A DNA stretch of 64,000 nt from an uncultured Clostridia bacterium (GTDB lineage: Bacteria; Bacillota; Clostridia; TANB77; CAG-508): contig CANQSV010000001.1 of NCBI GenBank assembly GCA_947626605.1, forward strand, positions 107,018 through 171,017, given 5' to 3'. Each line of letters opens with the position of its first letter. The stretch's first letter is position 1. Shown piece after piece: positions 25,299-33,797 of this stretch. The notes below the pieces were generated by a model. The model did not search any database, was not told the DNA's origin, and saw only the letters and a program-made list of their open reading frames with translations. A program made the translations under genes and the position numbers.

Positions 25299-26348
25299 TT
25301 AGTCTATATCTTTTCTATCAAATTGTTTTAAAAATCTTACATCATTTGTGTATAAATATCTCATATCTGGAATTCCATATTTAAACATTGCCATTCTATC
25401 TATACCAGTTCCAAAGGCGAATCCTCCCCAGACTTCTGGATCATATCCATTCATTCTTAAAACATTTGGATGTACTATTCCAGAACCTAAAACTTCTATC
25501 CAGCCTGTTTGCTTACATAGATTACATCCTTTTCCTCCACATTTGAAGCATGTACAGTCAACTTCATAAGAAGGTTCTGTAAAAGGGAAATAACTTGGTC
25601 TGAAACGTAATTGTGTATTTTCTCCTAACATTTTTCTCATAAATACTTCTAAAGTTCCTTTTAAGTCCGCAAGAGAAACTTTATTTTCTTTTTTATCAAT
25701 TACTAAGCCTTCTACTTGATTAAATTGATGTGAATGAGTAGCATCGTCTTCTCTTCTATATGTTTTACCAACGCAAATCATCTTTATAGGTCTTGTTCCA
25801 CCATATTTAAGCATAGTTCTTGCTTGAACAGCAGAAGTTTGTGCACGTAAAACATATTCATCATTTATATAGAAAGAATCCTGCATATCTCTTGCTGGAT
25901 GTCCTTTAGGAAGATTTAATCTTTCAAAACAGAATTCATCTGTTTCTAGTTCTGGACCTTCTATAACTTCATATCCCATAGAAATAAATAAGTCCTCTAT
26001 TTCTTCTACTGTTCTGTTTAAAGGATGTTCACTTCCTCTTATTGCTTTTTTACTAGGGAGTGTTACATCTATTTTTTCTTTTTCTAGTTTTTTATTTAAC
26101 TCTGCTTGTTTAAAACTATTTTCTTTACTTGAAATAAGTTCTTCTAATGTATCTCTTACTTCATTTACTAAACTTCCTATTATTGGTCTTTCTTCTGGAG
26201 ATAAAGCTCCCATACCTCTTAAAACTGATGTAAGCTCTCCTTTTTTTCCTAAATATTTTACACGAACACCATCTAGGCTTTGTAAATCTTTAGCATCATT
26301 TATTTCTTTAGTAGCATTTTCTTTAATTGATAAAATTTGATTTTTCAT
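25299..26348 (-). CDS. pheS: Phenylalanyl-tRNA synthetase alpha subunit
   Basis: 349 aa. An N-terminal coiled coil (1-85) is followed by the class II catalytic core. Motif 2 is seen in the [21 protein letters not shown] region, and motif 3 near the C-terminus in [13 protein letters not shown]. The [17 protein letters not shown] zinc-like insert is the usual PheS feature. It is the first gene after an unusually long leader (about 400 bases from the T-box terminator to the start) that holds two palindromic elements. Confidence 0.98.
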   Translation of the reverse strand: MKNQILSIKENATKEINDAKDLQSLDGVRVKYLGKKGELTSVLRGMGALSPEERPIIGSLVNEVRDTLEELISSKENSFKQAELNKKLEKEKIDVTLPSKKAIRGSEHPLNRTVEEIEDLFISMGYEVIEGPELETDEFCFERLNLPKGHPARDMQDSFYINDEYVLRAQTSAVQARTMLKYGGTRPIKMICVGKTYRREDDATHSHQFNQVEGLVIDKKENKVSLADLKGTLEVFMRKMLGENTQLRFRPSYFPFTEPSYEVDCTCFKCGGKGCNLCKQTGWIEVLGSGIVHPNVLRMNGYDPEVWGGFAFGTGIDRMAMFKYGIPDMRYLYTNDVRFLKQFDRKDID

Positions 26349-26411
26349 AAAAACTCCTTTCTTTATTTTAATTTATATAAAAATTATTATTATTGGCATT
26401 ATTTAGTTTAG

Positions 26412-26591
26412 AAACATAAATTATTATTTTTTATTAGCTCCTGCTCATTGCAATCGGTTAGAAATTGTAACATAAAAGAATTAAGACTCTGTCAAAATCA
26501 CAATTTGCCCCCCCTCAATCCTTTTATTAACAATTTCTACACCTCATTCCATTGCGAGACGTCGCTAAATCAAAATAATAATTTATGTTTT
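26412..26591. repeat. Long palindrome in the pheST leader (about 180 bp)
   Basis: Outer arms AAACATAAATTATTATTTT (26412-26430) and a near-perfect complement at 26572-26591. Inner pairings include GAAATTGT/ACAATTTC and GCAAT/ATTGC. It has the same layout as 15318-15495 (perfect AT-rich outer arms, imperfect interior), but no clear sequence identity with it. It is transcribed as part of the pheST leader. Confidence 0.6.
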
Positions 26592-26626
26592 TTAATAATC
26601 CTCCTAATATTTATTAGTTAGCTTAG

Positions 26627-26749
26627 TTGGAAAAGAATTAAATTTTGGCAAGGAAAATTTCATTAAAAAGGCAAGGGCGCATACTCTTTGTATGTAACCG
26701 CGTTTTTAATGAAATTTGACACAGCCAAAATTGTAATTATTTTTCAACC
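26627..26749. repeat. Structured palindromic element (family D), copy in the pheST leader
   Basis: GTTGGAAAAGAATTAAATTTTGGC-type left arm (26627-26650) pairs with GCCAAAATTG...TTTTTCAAC (26725-26749). Within it are a 15-bp perfect stem (AAATTTCATTAAAAA and complement) and an apical GCATAC/GTATG hairpin. The core AAGG opposite ACACA recurs at 34717-34836. It lies directly downstream of the T-box terminator. Confidence 0.75.
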
Positions 26750-26756
26750 TAAAAAC

Positions 26757-26965
26757 AAAAAAGGTTGCTTAATCCTACATAGGACGAAGCAACTCGTGGT
26801 ACCACCTAATTTCATTAATTTACAAAAATTAAACTCTAATAGTTTTAACGTAACAACCGCTTTGACCTACTTTTTGTTTCTGCCAAAGGCAAAGAAAGTG
26901 AAATTTCTAATATATATACAATAATGGATTCCAGCTATTTTCCATCTCTCTAAAAATGTAATTTA
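26757..26965 (-). ncRNA. T-box leader of pheST (tRNA-Phe sensing)
   Basis: On the minus strand the T-box antiterminator sequence GGTGGTACCACG (26795-26806) is present. It is followed by a terminator, GTTGCTTCGTCC...GGATTAAGCAAC plus a T-run (26757-26794). Upstream, AGAGAGATGGAAAATAGCTGG (26935-26955) resembles the base of stem I, and AGTAGGTCAAAGCGG lies between. Uncharged tRNA binding would favour the antiterminator. The Phe specificity comes from the genes controlled; I could not fix the specifier codon with certainty. A possible -10 box TATAAT is at 26969-26974. Confidence 0.9.
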
Positions 26966-27168
26966 TATATTATACTTTGCTTTCTTATTTGCTTATATCT
27001 AATTAATGCCTATATTTTACCATAAAATAATTTACATTGCAATATTCCATAATAATTTATTATAAAATTTTCTAAACTTTTCATATAGCAAAACATTTAT
27101 AATTTATATTTGATTTTTTATATTTTTAATGCTATCATATTTTCATAAATAAATATTTGGAGGTTACT

Positions 27169-28119
27169 ATGGCAAAAGATGAATTTGATTTTTATAGTAA
27201 AACGAGTATAAAATCTTATAATTTGAATGAATCCATGAGATATCAATTAGCAATGCTTGACCAATTGGATGTTTTTACTAGAACTCATTGTGAAAATGTT
27301 GCAAACATAACTTGTAGATTATGTGAGTATTTACATTGCAGTAAAGATTTTACTGTATATTGCACTACTTGTGCATATTTACACGACTTAGGTAAATTGT
27401 TTATACCTCCTTCTGTTTTACAATTTCCTGGTAGACTATCAGAAGAACAATTTAAAATAATGAGAACCCACACTACTCTTGGATATGAAATGTGTATGAA
27501 AGATCCTAAACTTAGAAAATATGCTGCTGGAACGATTTATCATCATGAAGGTCTAGATGGTAGTGGCTATCCTAAAGGATTAACAAAAAAAGATATTCCA
27601 ATTGAAGGTCAAATAATCAGAGTTGCTGATGAATACGATGCTATAGTTAGTAAAAGACAATATAAATCACATATAGATATTTCAGATACATTAAAAACTT
27701 TAGTTGATGATGCCCTACCTCTTATAGGTCATAAATATGGTAAGATTAATAAAACAGTTTTAAAAGCTTTATTTAAAGTTGTTATTGACGATGTTGAATT
27801 TGAGATCTATCAAGTTGAAAGATATGTTGATTCCTTAAAAGAAGATATATCAAGAATGCAAGAAGTTGTTGGTTTTAAAAAACATATGGATAAAACTAAA
27901 TCTCAGAAGAAAAAAGACTATTATTTAGAAGGTATTAAGCTATTAACAAAAAAAGGGGAAACTGCTGAAAATTGTGAAGAAGCTATTATCAATTATCAAG
28001 ATGCCTTAAAATTAAAAAAAGAAGCTTTAAAAAAACTTCATAGTGAAATTAGAAAAATTAAGACTTTACGATTCACACTATTATTTAGAAAGTATCAAAT
28101 TCCTAAAAAGAAAAACTAA
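27169..28119 (+). CDS. HD-GYP domain protein, probable cyclic-di-GMP phosphodiesterase
   Basis: 316 aa. The HD-GYP core lies in residues about 20-200: H..VA, YLHDLGK (metal-binding HD), the following THTTLGYEM histidine, HHEGLDGSGYPKGL (HH and GYP), and VADEYDAI. All key metal ligands are present. The C-terminal third is a charged coiled coil with an SAM/TPR-like NCEEAIINYQDALKLKKEALKKL segment and a basic tail. It has no receiver or membrane domain, so the input is unknown. The start is the ATG at 27169; the TTG 12 bases earlier lies within the GGAGG ribosome site. It stands alone on the plus strand. Confidence 0.88.
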   Translation: MAKDEFDFYSKTSIKSYNLNESMRYQLAMLDQLDVFTRTHCENVANITCRLCEYLHCSKDFTVYCTTCAYLHDLGKLFIPPSVLQFPGRLSEEQFKIMRTHTTLGYEMCMKDPKLRKYAAGTIYHHEGLDGSGYPKGLTKKDIPIEGQIIRVADEYDAIVSKRQYKSHIDISDTLKTLVDDALPLIGHKYGKINKTVLKALFKVVIDDVEFEIYQVERYVDSLKEDISRMQEVVGFKKHMDKTKSQKKKDYYLEGIKLLTKKGETAENCEEAIINYQDALKLKKEALKKLHSEIRKIKTLRFTLLFRKYQIPKKKN

Positions 28120-28157
28120 AACTTCTGATAAAAGTAATAAATTTATCTATTTAAAAA

Positions 28158-28203
28158 CCAAGAAATATTATTTTTTATAATTGTAAAAAATAATACTTCT
28201 TGG
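28158..28203 (-). terminator. Terminator hairpin between the HD-GYP gene and mazF
   Basis: CCAAGAAaTATTATTTTTTA pairs with its complement up to 28203 with one mismatch. The minus-strand side is followed by TTTTT, so it terminates mazF; it may also stop the convergent HD-GYP transcript. Confidence 0.8.
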
Positions 28204-28235
28204 CGGTTATTTATTGTTTTATTGAGCTACATTTT

Positions 28236-28589
28236 CTAATCTAAAGCTAATCCAAAACTTACACCTATTGCATTATTAATTTTATCTATTATTTTACCAT
28301 CATCTATATGTCCTATCTTTTCTTTTAATCTACTTTTATCTATTGTTCTTATCTGTTCAGTTAAAACAACTGAATCTGCCTTTAAGCCATAGCTTTTAGA
28401 ATCTATTTCTATATGCGTTGGAAGTTTATTCTTTCCTGTTTGCGAAGTAATAGCTGCCGCTATAACAGTTGGACTATATTTATTTCCTCTATCATTTTGT
28501 ATAATTAAAACTGGTCTTATTCCTCCTTGTTCAGAACCAATTACTGGACTCAAATCAGCATAAAACATATCTCCTCTTTTAACTACCAT
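28236..28589 (-). CDS. mazF: MazF/PemK-family mRNA endonuclease (NdoA-like), no adjacent antitoxin
   Basis: 117 aa. The family signature is clear: [32 protein letters not shown], ending with the TSQTGK and [13 protein letters not shown] blocks. The catalytic Arg and Thr/Ser of MazF toxins lie in these blocks. MazF cleaves single-stranded mRNA at short specific sequences and is normally held by MazE. The ATG at 28589 is chosen because AGGAG is 6 bases before it; the GTG at 28598 has no spacing. The 100 bases upstream do not encode a MazE-like protein, so this is an orphan or its antitoxin is elsewhere. Confidence 0.9.
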   Translation of the reverse strand: MVVKRGDMFYADLSPVIGSEQGGIRPVLIIQNDRGNKYSPTVIAAAITSQTGKNKLPTHIEIDSKSYGLKADSVVLTEQIRTIDKSRLKEKIGHIDDGKIIDKINNAIGVSFGLALD

Positions 28590-28695
28590 ATTATTCACTC
28601 CTAATACTAGAATATTTTATTTTAAATGTTTTAATATATTTAAATTTAGTTCGAGATAAATGTTTCTACTTTTTAATTAATATCATTTAAGCTTT

Positions 28696-29391
28696 TTATA
28701 CATCTATATTATTTATATTAAAAGCCAATATTTCTCCTTTATTTGTACTGTTTATTTCTATCTCATTATATTCTATGTATACTAGAGTATTTCGGTTAAC
28801 ATCTTTTATTTCCATTTTTGTTGGTTTTAAACTTTCTTTATCTATGTAAAGTGTCTTGTACATCATGTATTTATTACTTTCATTTTTAGTTTTAGTGCTC
28901 ATAATTATTTGCTTATCCGTTTCTTCTATATTTGATTGTTCTGATATTTTATAATCTTCAATGAAATTATATAAACAAAGTGAATTTTCTGATATGTATT
29001 CATATTGCTCAAAAATTTCATTTAAATTTAGCTTTGTATTTTCTATTCTTAAATTTTCTCCATTATATATTACTGTCAAACCTTGAATATTACTTGGTTC
29101 TATTACTTCTTGCTTAAACACATTATCTTCATTTGTATATTCCTGTTTTAAAATATATTGATTTTTATTTTTATTACTCTCGACTGTTATCTTTATTTTT
29201 GCATCATATGAACTAATATTTAAAATATAATTAGCAATTCCCTGAGTTGTTCTATCAATATTATTTCCAGGAAAAAATTTTTTATAAGCAAAAATTATAA
29301 AAAAAATTAAAGCTAAAATCATTCCAATAATCAAAACTATCTTTGGTTTACCATATTTTTCTTTTGAATGATAGCCTTTATCATTCTTCAT
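28696..29391 (-). CDS. Membrane-anchored LolA/GerS-like protein
   Basis: 231 aa. Basic N-terminus, one hydrophobic segment (about 20-40), then an extracytoplasmic beta-rich domain with alternating strands (YDAKIKITVESNKNKNQYILKQEY, LRIENTKLNLNEIFEQYEYI, YIDKESLKPTKMEIKD). This half-barrel pattern resembles LolA and the clostridial germination protein GerS, but no lipobox cysteine is present, so it would be anchored by the uncleaved helix. The name is tentative. Spore-related genes in the window make a role in germination or envelope function possible. Confidence 0.55.
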   Translation of the reverse strand: MKNDKGYHSKEKYGKPKIVLIIGMILALIFFIIFAYKKFFPGNNIDRTTQGIANYILNISSYDAKIKITVESNKNKNQYILKQEYTNEDNVFKQEVIEPSNIQGLTVIYNGENLRIENTKLNLNEIFEQYEYISENSLCLYNFIEDYKISEQSNIEETDKQIIMSTKTKNESNKYMMYKTLYIDKESLKPTKMEIKDVNRNTLVYIEYNEIEINSTNKGEILAFNINNIDV

Positions 29392-29447
29392 AATATAGCC
29401 TCCTTAAAATTATAATTTTTCAAAAAATATATAAATGCTCTCCCATA

Positions 29448-29596
29448 GTCCTAATCTATAATTATATTATTTAAAGCGAGCTTGTGTGGGGACCGACGAG
29501 TTAGAAAATATACAAAAAATGTATCGTCAGATATATTTTTTGTATATTTTCTACGAAGTTGGGACGAGCTTAAATAATATAATTATAGATTAGGAC
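29448..29596. repeat. Structured palindromic element (family C), copy 2
   Basis: Outer arms of 27 bp are perfect complements (29448-29474 and 29570-29596) and share no sequence with the arms of copies 1 and 3. The core GCTTGTGTGGGGACCGAC (29480-29497) faces GTTGGGACGAGC (29558-29569). The apical hairpin has a GTCA loop as in copy 1 but with compensating stem changes (TGTATC/GATATA against TGTACC/GGTGCA). It lies between the LolA-like gene and dus. Confidence 0.85.
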
Positions 29597-29667
29597 GGAA
29601 TTATAAATATAAATATAAATATAAATTAAGAGAATAGATTAAATAATCTATTCTCCTAATTTATATT

Positions 29668-30645
29668 CTATATTGATTTAAAATATTCTTTTAAGCAATT
29701 TTCTAACTCTTGTCTATCTTCAATTCTATTAATCATATCTCTTGTTTTTGTTGCATCTTTCATATTTTTTATATACCATGAAATATGCTTTCTCATTTCT
29801 CTTATTCCAGTATATTCTCCCTTTTCTTTTATTTCTAAATCTATATGTTTTAAAATAACATTTAATTTTTCCTGAGGACTAGGTTGATATTGACTTTTAT
29901 TCCCTGTTTTTAAATAGCTTATTATATTTCTAAACAACCACGGATTTCCCAAAGCACCTCGTCCACACATAATTCCATCTACACCAGTATATTCAAACAT
30001 TCTATAAGCATCTTCTTCACTAAATATATTTCCATTTCCTATAACTGGTATATTAACACTTTCCTTTACTTTTTTTATTATATCTAAATCCACTTCTCCA
30101 GAGAAAAATTCTTCTCTAGTTCTACCATGAATAATTATAGCCGACGCTCCTTTATCTTCTGCAATTCTAGCAATATCCGTAGCCACAGTATTCTTTTCAT
30201 CCCAACCCTTTCTTATTTTTACTGTGACTGGTATATCAACTGATTTAACTACATTTTCAATAATTTCTTCTGCCAATTTTAAATTAGTTAATAATTTACT
30301 TCCATCGCCATTTTTTACTACTTTAGGAGCAGGACATCCCATATTTATATCTACTATATCTGCAAAACTACTTACATATTTTGCGGCTTCCTTCATTGCA
30401 ACAACATCACTTCCAAATATTTGAACAGCTATTGGCTTTTTTTCTCCTTCTATATTTAATAGTTTTTTTGTTTTTTCATCTCCATAATAAATTGCTTTTG
30501 CACTCGCCATTTCTGTATATACTAAGCCTATTCCAAACTCTTTGCATATTATTCTAAATGGCAGGTCTGTAATACCTGCCATTGGAGCTAACATTATATT
30601 ATTTTCTAATTCGACATTTCCTATTTTTAATTTTTTTAAATACAT
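29668..30645 (-). CDS. dusB: tRNA-dihydrouridine synthase (DusB-like)
   Basis: 325-aa TIM-barrel flavoprotein that reduces uridines in the tRNA D-arm. Motifs: LAPMAGITDLPFR at the N-terminus (FMN binding), VDINMGCPAPKVVKNGDGS with the catalytic cysteine, the HGRTR strand, and DGIMCGRGALGNPWLF binding the FMN phosphate. A frame-compatible ATG at 30657 has no ribosome site, while GGAG stands 6 bases before the ATG at 30645, so the shorter form is preferred. It follows rodA in the same direction. Confidence 0.93.
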   Translation of the reverse strand: MYLKKLKIGNVELENNIMLAPMAGITDLPFRIICKEFGIGLVYTEMASAKAIYYGDEKTKKLLNIEGEKKPIAVQIFGSDVVAMKEAAKYVSSFADIVDINMGCPAPKVVKNGDGSKLLTNLKLAEEIIENVVKSVDIPVTVKIRKGWDEKNTVATDIARIAEDKGASAIIIHGRTREEFFSGEVDLDIIKKVKESVNIPVIGNGNIFSEEDAYRMFEYTGVDGIMCGRGALGNPWLFRNIISYLKTGNKSQYQPSPQEKLNVILKHIDLEIKEKGEYTGIREMRKHISWYIKNMKDATKTRDMINRIEDRQELENCLKEYFKSI

Positions 30646-30698
30646 TTCCTTCTCCATTATTTATATCATTATGCACTTTCTAAAATTATAATTTATTA

Positions 30699-31808
30699 CT
30701 AATCTACAAATATAGCTTTTTTCCTTCTTCCACTAATATTAAGCAACAACCCTATACATATGAAATTAGTAACTAATGAACTACCTCCATAACTTACAAA
30801 AGGAAGCGGAACTCCTGTAATTGGTAATAGTCCTATTGTCATTCCTATATTTTCTAACATATGAAAGAAAAATAATCCTACAATTCCAATTGCTATGTAT
30901 GATCCCAAATCATCTTTTGCAGTTTTCGCTATATACACTCCTTTAGTTAGTAAAACTACATAGAGAATTACTATTATGCTTGTTGCTATAAATCCAAATT
31001 CTTCTCCAATAACAGCAAATATAAAGTCTGTTGTTTTTGGATATAAGAAACCTAATTGCGTTTGATTTCCCTTTAATAATCCCATTCCAAATAATTGACC
31101 AGCTCCTATCGCTAGTTTTGATTGAATTATGTTATATCCACTACCTCTTGGATCTAATTCAGGATTTAAAAACACATCTATTCTAGCTTTAGCATGTGGT
31201 GGAAGAACATACATATAAGCTAATGGAACTGATATTGTTACTAATAAAATAGCACAAATTATATATTTTTTATTTATACCAGAAACAAAAAGCATAAATA
31301 CCATAGCCATTACATAAGATGCTGCAGTTCCTATATCTGGTTGTATTACTATTAATCCTATTGGAATTCCCATAACTATAAAAAATAGAAACAACTTCCA
31401 AATTTTATTTATTTCTTTTCTACCTTTTTTTTGCAACTTAACTAATAGAACTGATGATGTCATAATTACAAATACCTTTGCTAATTCACTTGGTTGAAAA
31501 TTTAATGATTCAGAGATTTTAAACCAGCTTCTTGCACCATTTATTGGTTTAGTAAACAATACTAATACAAATAGAATTAAAAAAATTGTATAAATAAACG
31601 GTGATATTTTTGCAATTTCTTCATAATCAATCCACATTACTACTATCATTATAGGAATGCTAATAACTGCCCAAACTATTTGCCTTGTTAATTCTCCATT
31701 TCCATCTTCTTTCGTAGCAGAAAATAAAGCAAGCATTCCAATAATCAATAAAATCATTGCACAAACTAAGGTTACCCATTCCATGTTTTTAATTATTTTA
31801 TTTTTCAT
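30699..31808 (-). CDS. rodA: SEDS peptidoglycan glycosyltransferase RodA
   Basis: 369 aa, about ten membrane segments. SEDS polymerases use lipid II to elongate glycan strands during rod growth, with a class B PBP partner. Typical blocks are NGARSWFKI, FQPSELAKVFVI with the catalytic-region residues, DPRGSGYNIIQSKLAIGAGQLFGMGLL, and PLPFVSYGGSSL at the C-terminus. The minE-rodA adjacency is typical for clostridial RodA rather than FtsW. Confidence 0.94.
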   Translation of the reverse strand: MKNKIIKNMEWVTLVCAMILLIIGMLALFSATKEDGNGELTRQIVWAVISIPIMIVVMWIDYEEIAKISPFIYTIFLILFVLVLFTKPINGARSWFKISESLNFQPSELAKVFVIMTSSVLLVKLQKKGRKEINKIWKLFLFFIVMGIPIGLIVIQPDIGTAASYVMAMVFMLFVSGINKKYIICAILLVTISVPLAYMYVLPPHAKARIDVFLNPELDPRGSGYNIIQSKLAIGAGQLFGMGLLKGNQTQLGFLYPKTTDFIFAVIGEEFGFIATSIIVILYVVLLTKGVYIAKTAKDDLGSYIAIGIVGLFFFHMLENIGMTIGLLPITGVPLPFVSYGGSSLVTNFICIGLLLNISGRRKKAIFVD

Positions 31809-31842
31809 ATACTTTCCTTCTTATTCTCCTCAAAAACGAATT

Positions 31843-31879
31843 AACAAATTCTGAATAACAATGTTATCGAGAATTTGTT
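31843..31879. terminator. Intercistronic hairpin between minE and rodA
   Basis: AACAAATTCT and AGAATTTGTT enclose a second small AATAAC/GTTAT stem. On the minus strand it is followed by TTCGTTTTTG. It could be a weak terminator or a processing/stability hairpin separating minE from rodA. Confidence 0.5.
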
Positions 31880-31943
31880 ATACTCTTATGAATATTTATC
31901 ACAAAGCTTTCCTTAATAAAATGAGTGCTTACATAACTTTTTG

Positions 31944-32483
31944 TTATACATTTTCACTTTTTACTGTATTAACTACTTGTTCTTCTACACTATCCTCTTC
32001 TGAAATTTCTTTTTTAATTATTTCATTCTCAACTATCTCTATTTTTGAATCTTTTTCTTCAGACTCTTCTTGTTCATTTTCAACTTGATTTTTATTATCA
32101 CTCTCTATTTTCTCATCATTCTGCTTAATTTCTTCTTTTTGCACTTCATCATCTTCTTTTTGAAATACTTTTGCTTTTTTTCTAGCTTCATCCTTTATTG
32201 TCATAATTGGGATATTGGCATATAAAGCTGGAGCACCTGTTGTACCATCATCATTTTGCTTGTTTGTAAGCCTTACATCCATAGCTTTCTCATCTATATC
32301 TATATATTTTTTGATTACTTCTATTATTTCTTGTTTCATTAAATCTAGGAAATCAGCTGATACGTTTGCTCTATCTTGCATCAAAACTAAATGTAGTCTT
32401 TCTTTTGCTGCATCTTTAGAGCGAGTTGTATCTTTTTCCGTTTTTCCAAGCTTTTTAAAAAAATTTACTATGCTTTCAAACAT
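31944..32483 (-). CDS. minE: Cell division topological factor MinE, with long acidic tail
   Basis: The first about 95 residues are MinE: the amphipathic MFESIVNFFKK membrane-targeting helix, the SKDAAKERLHLVLMQDRA contact helix that stimulates MinD ATPase, and the topological beta domain ending near VRLTNKQNDD. MinE is normally 85-95 aa; this one has 179 aa, the extra 75 being glutamate/lysine low-complexity sequence (KEDDEVQKEEIKQ, then EEQEESEEKDSK). The tail may be disordered. It follows minD by 20 bases. MinE makes MinD oscillate so that division is kept to mid-cell. Confidence 0.93.
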   Translation of the reverse strand: MFESIVNFFKKLGKTEKDTTRSKDAAKERLHLVLMQDRANVSADFLDLMKQEIIEVIKKYIDIDEKAMDVRLTNKQNDDGTTGAPALYANIPIMTIKDEARKKAKVFQKEDDEVQKEEIKQNDEKIESDNKNQVENEQEESEEKDSKIEIVENEIIKKEISEEDSVEEQVVNTVKSENV

Positions 32484-32503
32484 TTAAATACAACCTCCAT
32501 CTT

Positions 32504-33298
32504 TTATTTTCTGCCAAATATTCTTTTGATTTTCGAAAAGAATCCCTTTTCTCTTCCAGGAATTGTTATTTCTACATTCTCCCCTAATATTCTCTTTGCT
32601 ATTTCTAAATATGCTTTTCCTGATGGAGCTCTTTTATTTGATATTACTGGTTCACCTTTGTTTGTTTGTGTAATTATGTATTCATCATCTGGTACAACTC
32701 CTATTAAATCTATTGAAAGCAAATCTACTATATCATCAACATCCATCATTTCACCTTTTTTTACCATTGATGGGCGAAGTCTGTTTACTACTAATTCTGG
32801 ATTTTTAATTTCTGATGCTTCTAATAGTCCAATAATTCTATCAGCATCTCTAATTGCAGATATTTCAGCTGTAGTAACAACAATTGCTCTATCAGCACCT
32901 GCAATTGCGTTTTTAAACCCTTGCTCTATTCCAGCTGGGCAATCTATTAGAATATAATCAAACTCTTCTTTTAACTTATCAGTTAATTCTTTCATTTGTT
33001 CTTCATTAATGGCACTTTTATCTCTTGTTTGGGCAGCTGGCAACAAAAACAGCTCTTCAAAACGTTTGTCCTTAATAAGGGCTTGTCTTAATTTACATTT
33101 TTCTTCTACAACATCAACTATATCATAAACAATTCTGTTTTCTAAACCCATAACTACATCTAGATTTCTTAAACCTATATCAGTATCAACTAATACAACT
33201 TTTTTTCCTTCTAGAGCTAATGATGAACCTAAGTTAGCTGTTGTTGTAGTTTTACCTACGCCACCTTTTCCAGATGTTATAACAATAACCTCTCCCAT
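32504..33298 (-). CDS. minD: Septum-site determining ATPase MinD
   Basis: 264-aa ParA-type ATPase. Deviant Walker A GKGGVGKTTTTANLG, LVDTDIGLRNLDVVMGLENR, and DYILIDCPAGIEQGF are clear. The C-terminal segment after the GREKGFFSKIKRIFGRK end is the amphipathic membrane-targeting helix. Family role: ATP-dependent membrane binding and recruitment of MinC and MinE. No minC lies upstream; the gene is the first of the minD-minE-rodA-dus group and has its own promoter. ATG with AGGAGG at the right distance. Confidence 0.97.
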   Translation of the reverse strand: MGEVIVITSGKGGVGKTTTTANLGSSLALEGKKVVLVDTDIGLRNLDVVMGLENRIVYDIVDVVEEKCKLRQALIKDKRFEELFLLPAAQTRDKSAINEEQMKELTDKLKEEFDYILIDCPAGIEQGFKNAIAGADRAIVVTTAEISAIRDADRIIGLLEASEIKNPELVVNRLRPSMVKKGEMMDVDDIVDLLSIDLIGVVPDDEYIITQTNKGEPVISNKRAPSGKAYLEIAKRILGENVEITIPGREKGFFSKIKRIFGRK

Positions 33299-33421
33299 AA
33301 AATTTCCTCCTTATTTGTGCGTAAACTATATTGTATTGTGCCTTATAAAGTTTATATTTAACTCATTATTTATCCTTTTCCCTTTTTTGTTACTAGGGAA
33401 CACTATTTTTCACGATATTAT

Positions 33422-33448
33422 ATTATACGAAAAATCGCAAAAAGTCAA
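33422..33448 (-). promoter_or_regulatory. Probable minD promoter
   Basis: Minus strand: AGTCAA complement gives TTGACT (33443-33448); 15 bases later is TATAAT (33422-33427), or TAATAT with 17-base spacing. A short TTCCC/GGGAA hairpin lies in the leader. Between here and 33600 the intergenic DNA holds a GC-richer stretch (CAGCCCCGCAGAGCCC, about 33497-33512) of no known function. Confidence 0.55.
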
Positions 33449-33608
33449 TTCTATCATTTCAATTTATTTGTAGTAGCAATTATTTGATACTTACAGCCCC
33501 GCAGAGCCCTAGCTTTTATAGTTTTTTATTTTAAAAAATATTTTAACAAGTTAACGGACGGCCAATGTTCTCCCTAAATTTATAGCACTTCAATTCTTTA
33601 CTATATCT

Positions 33609-33747
33609 ACATTTTGCAATGCTTATAAAATGCCCTTGTAGATTGCAATGTTTTCCTTGACATTTAGCCCTTTTAAGTATATATTTTATTTGATATGGAA
33701 GTTGCACTATTAGCTATGTTTAAAATTTCTGTGCAACCGCAACTTCC
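33609..33747 (+). promoter_or_regulatory. porGDAB promoter and structured leader
   Basis: TTGACA (33657-33662), 17 bases, TATATT (33680-33685) gives a strong promoter. The leader then contains GGAAGTTGC (33697-33705) able to pair with GCAACTTCC (33739-33747), and, sharing its right half, GTTGCAC (33701-33707) able to pair with GTGCAAC (33731-33737). The two pairings exclude each other, as in a switch. A separate ACATTTTGCAAT...ATTGCAATGT hairpin lies upstream of the -35. No known riboswitch consensus was recognised. Confidence 0.6.
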
Positions 33748-33797
33748 CTAGACTTTGGTTCTAATTTGAACTACATTTTTTTAAGGAGGTTTATTAC

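Noticed and set aside
26688-26924. Open frame on the plus strand (78 aa)
   Set aside because: It lies across the T-box and its terminator and has no ribosome site or protein-like composition.
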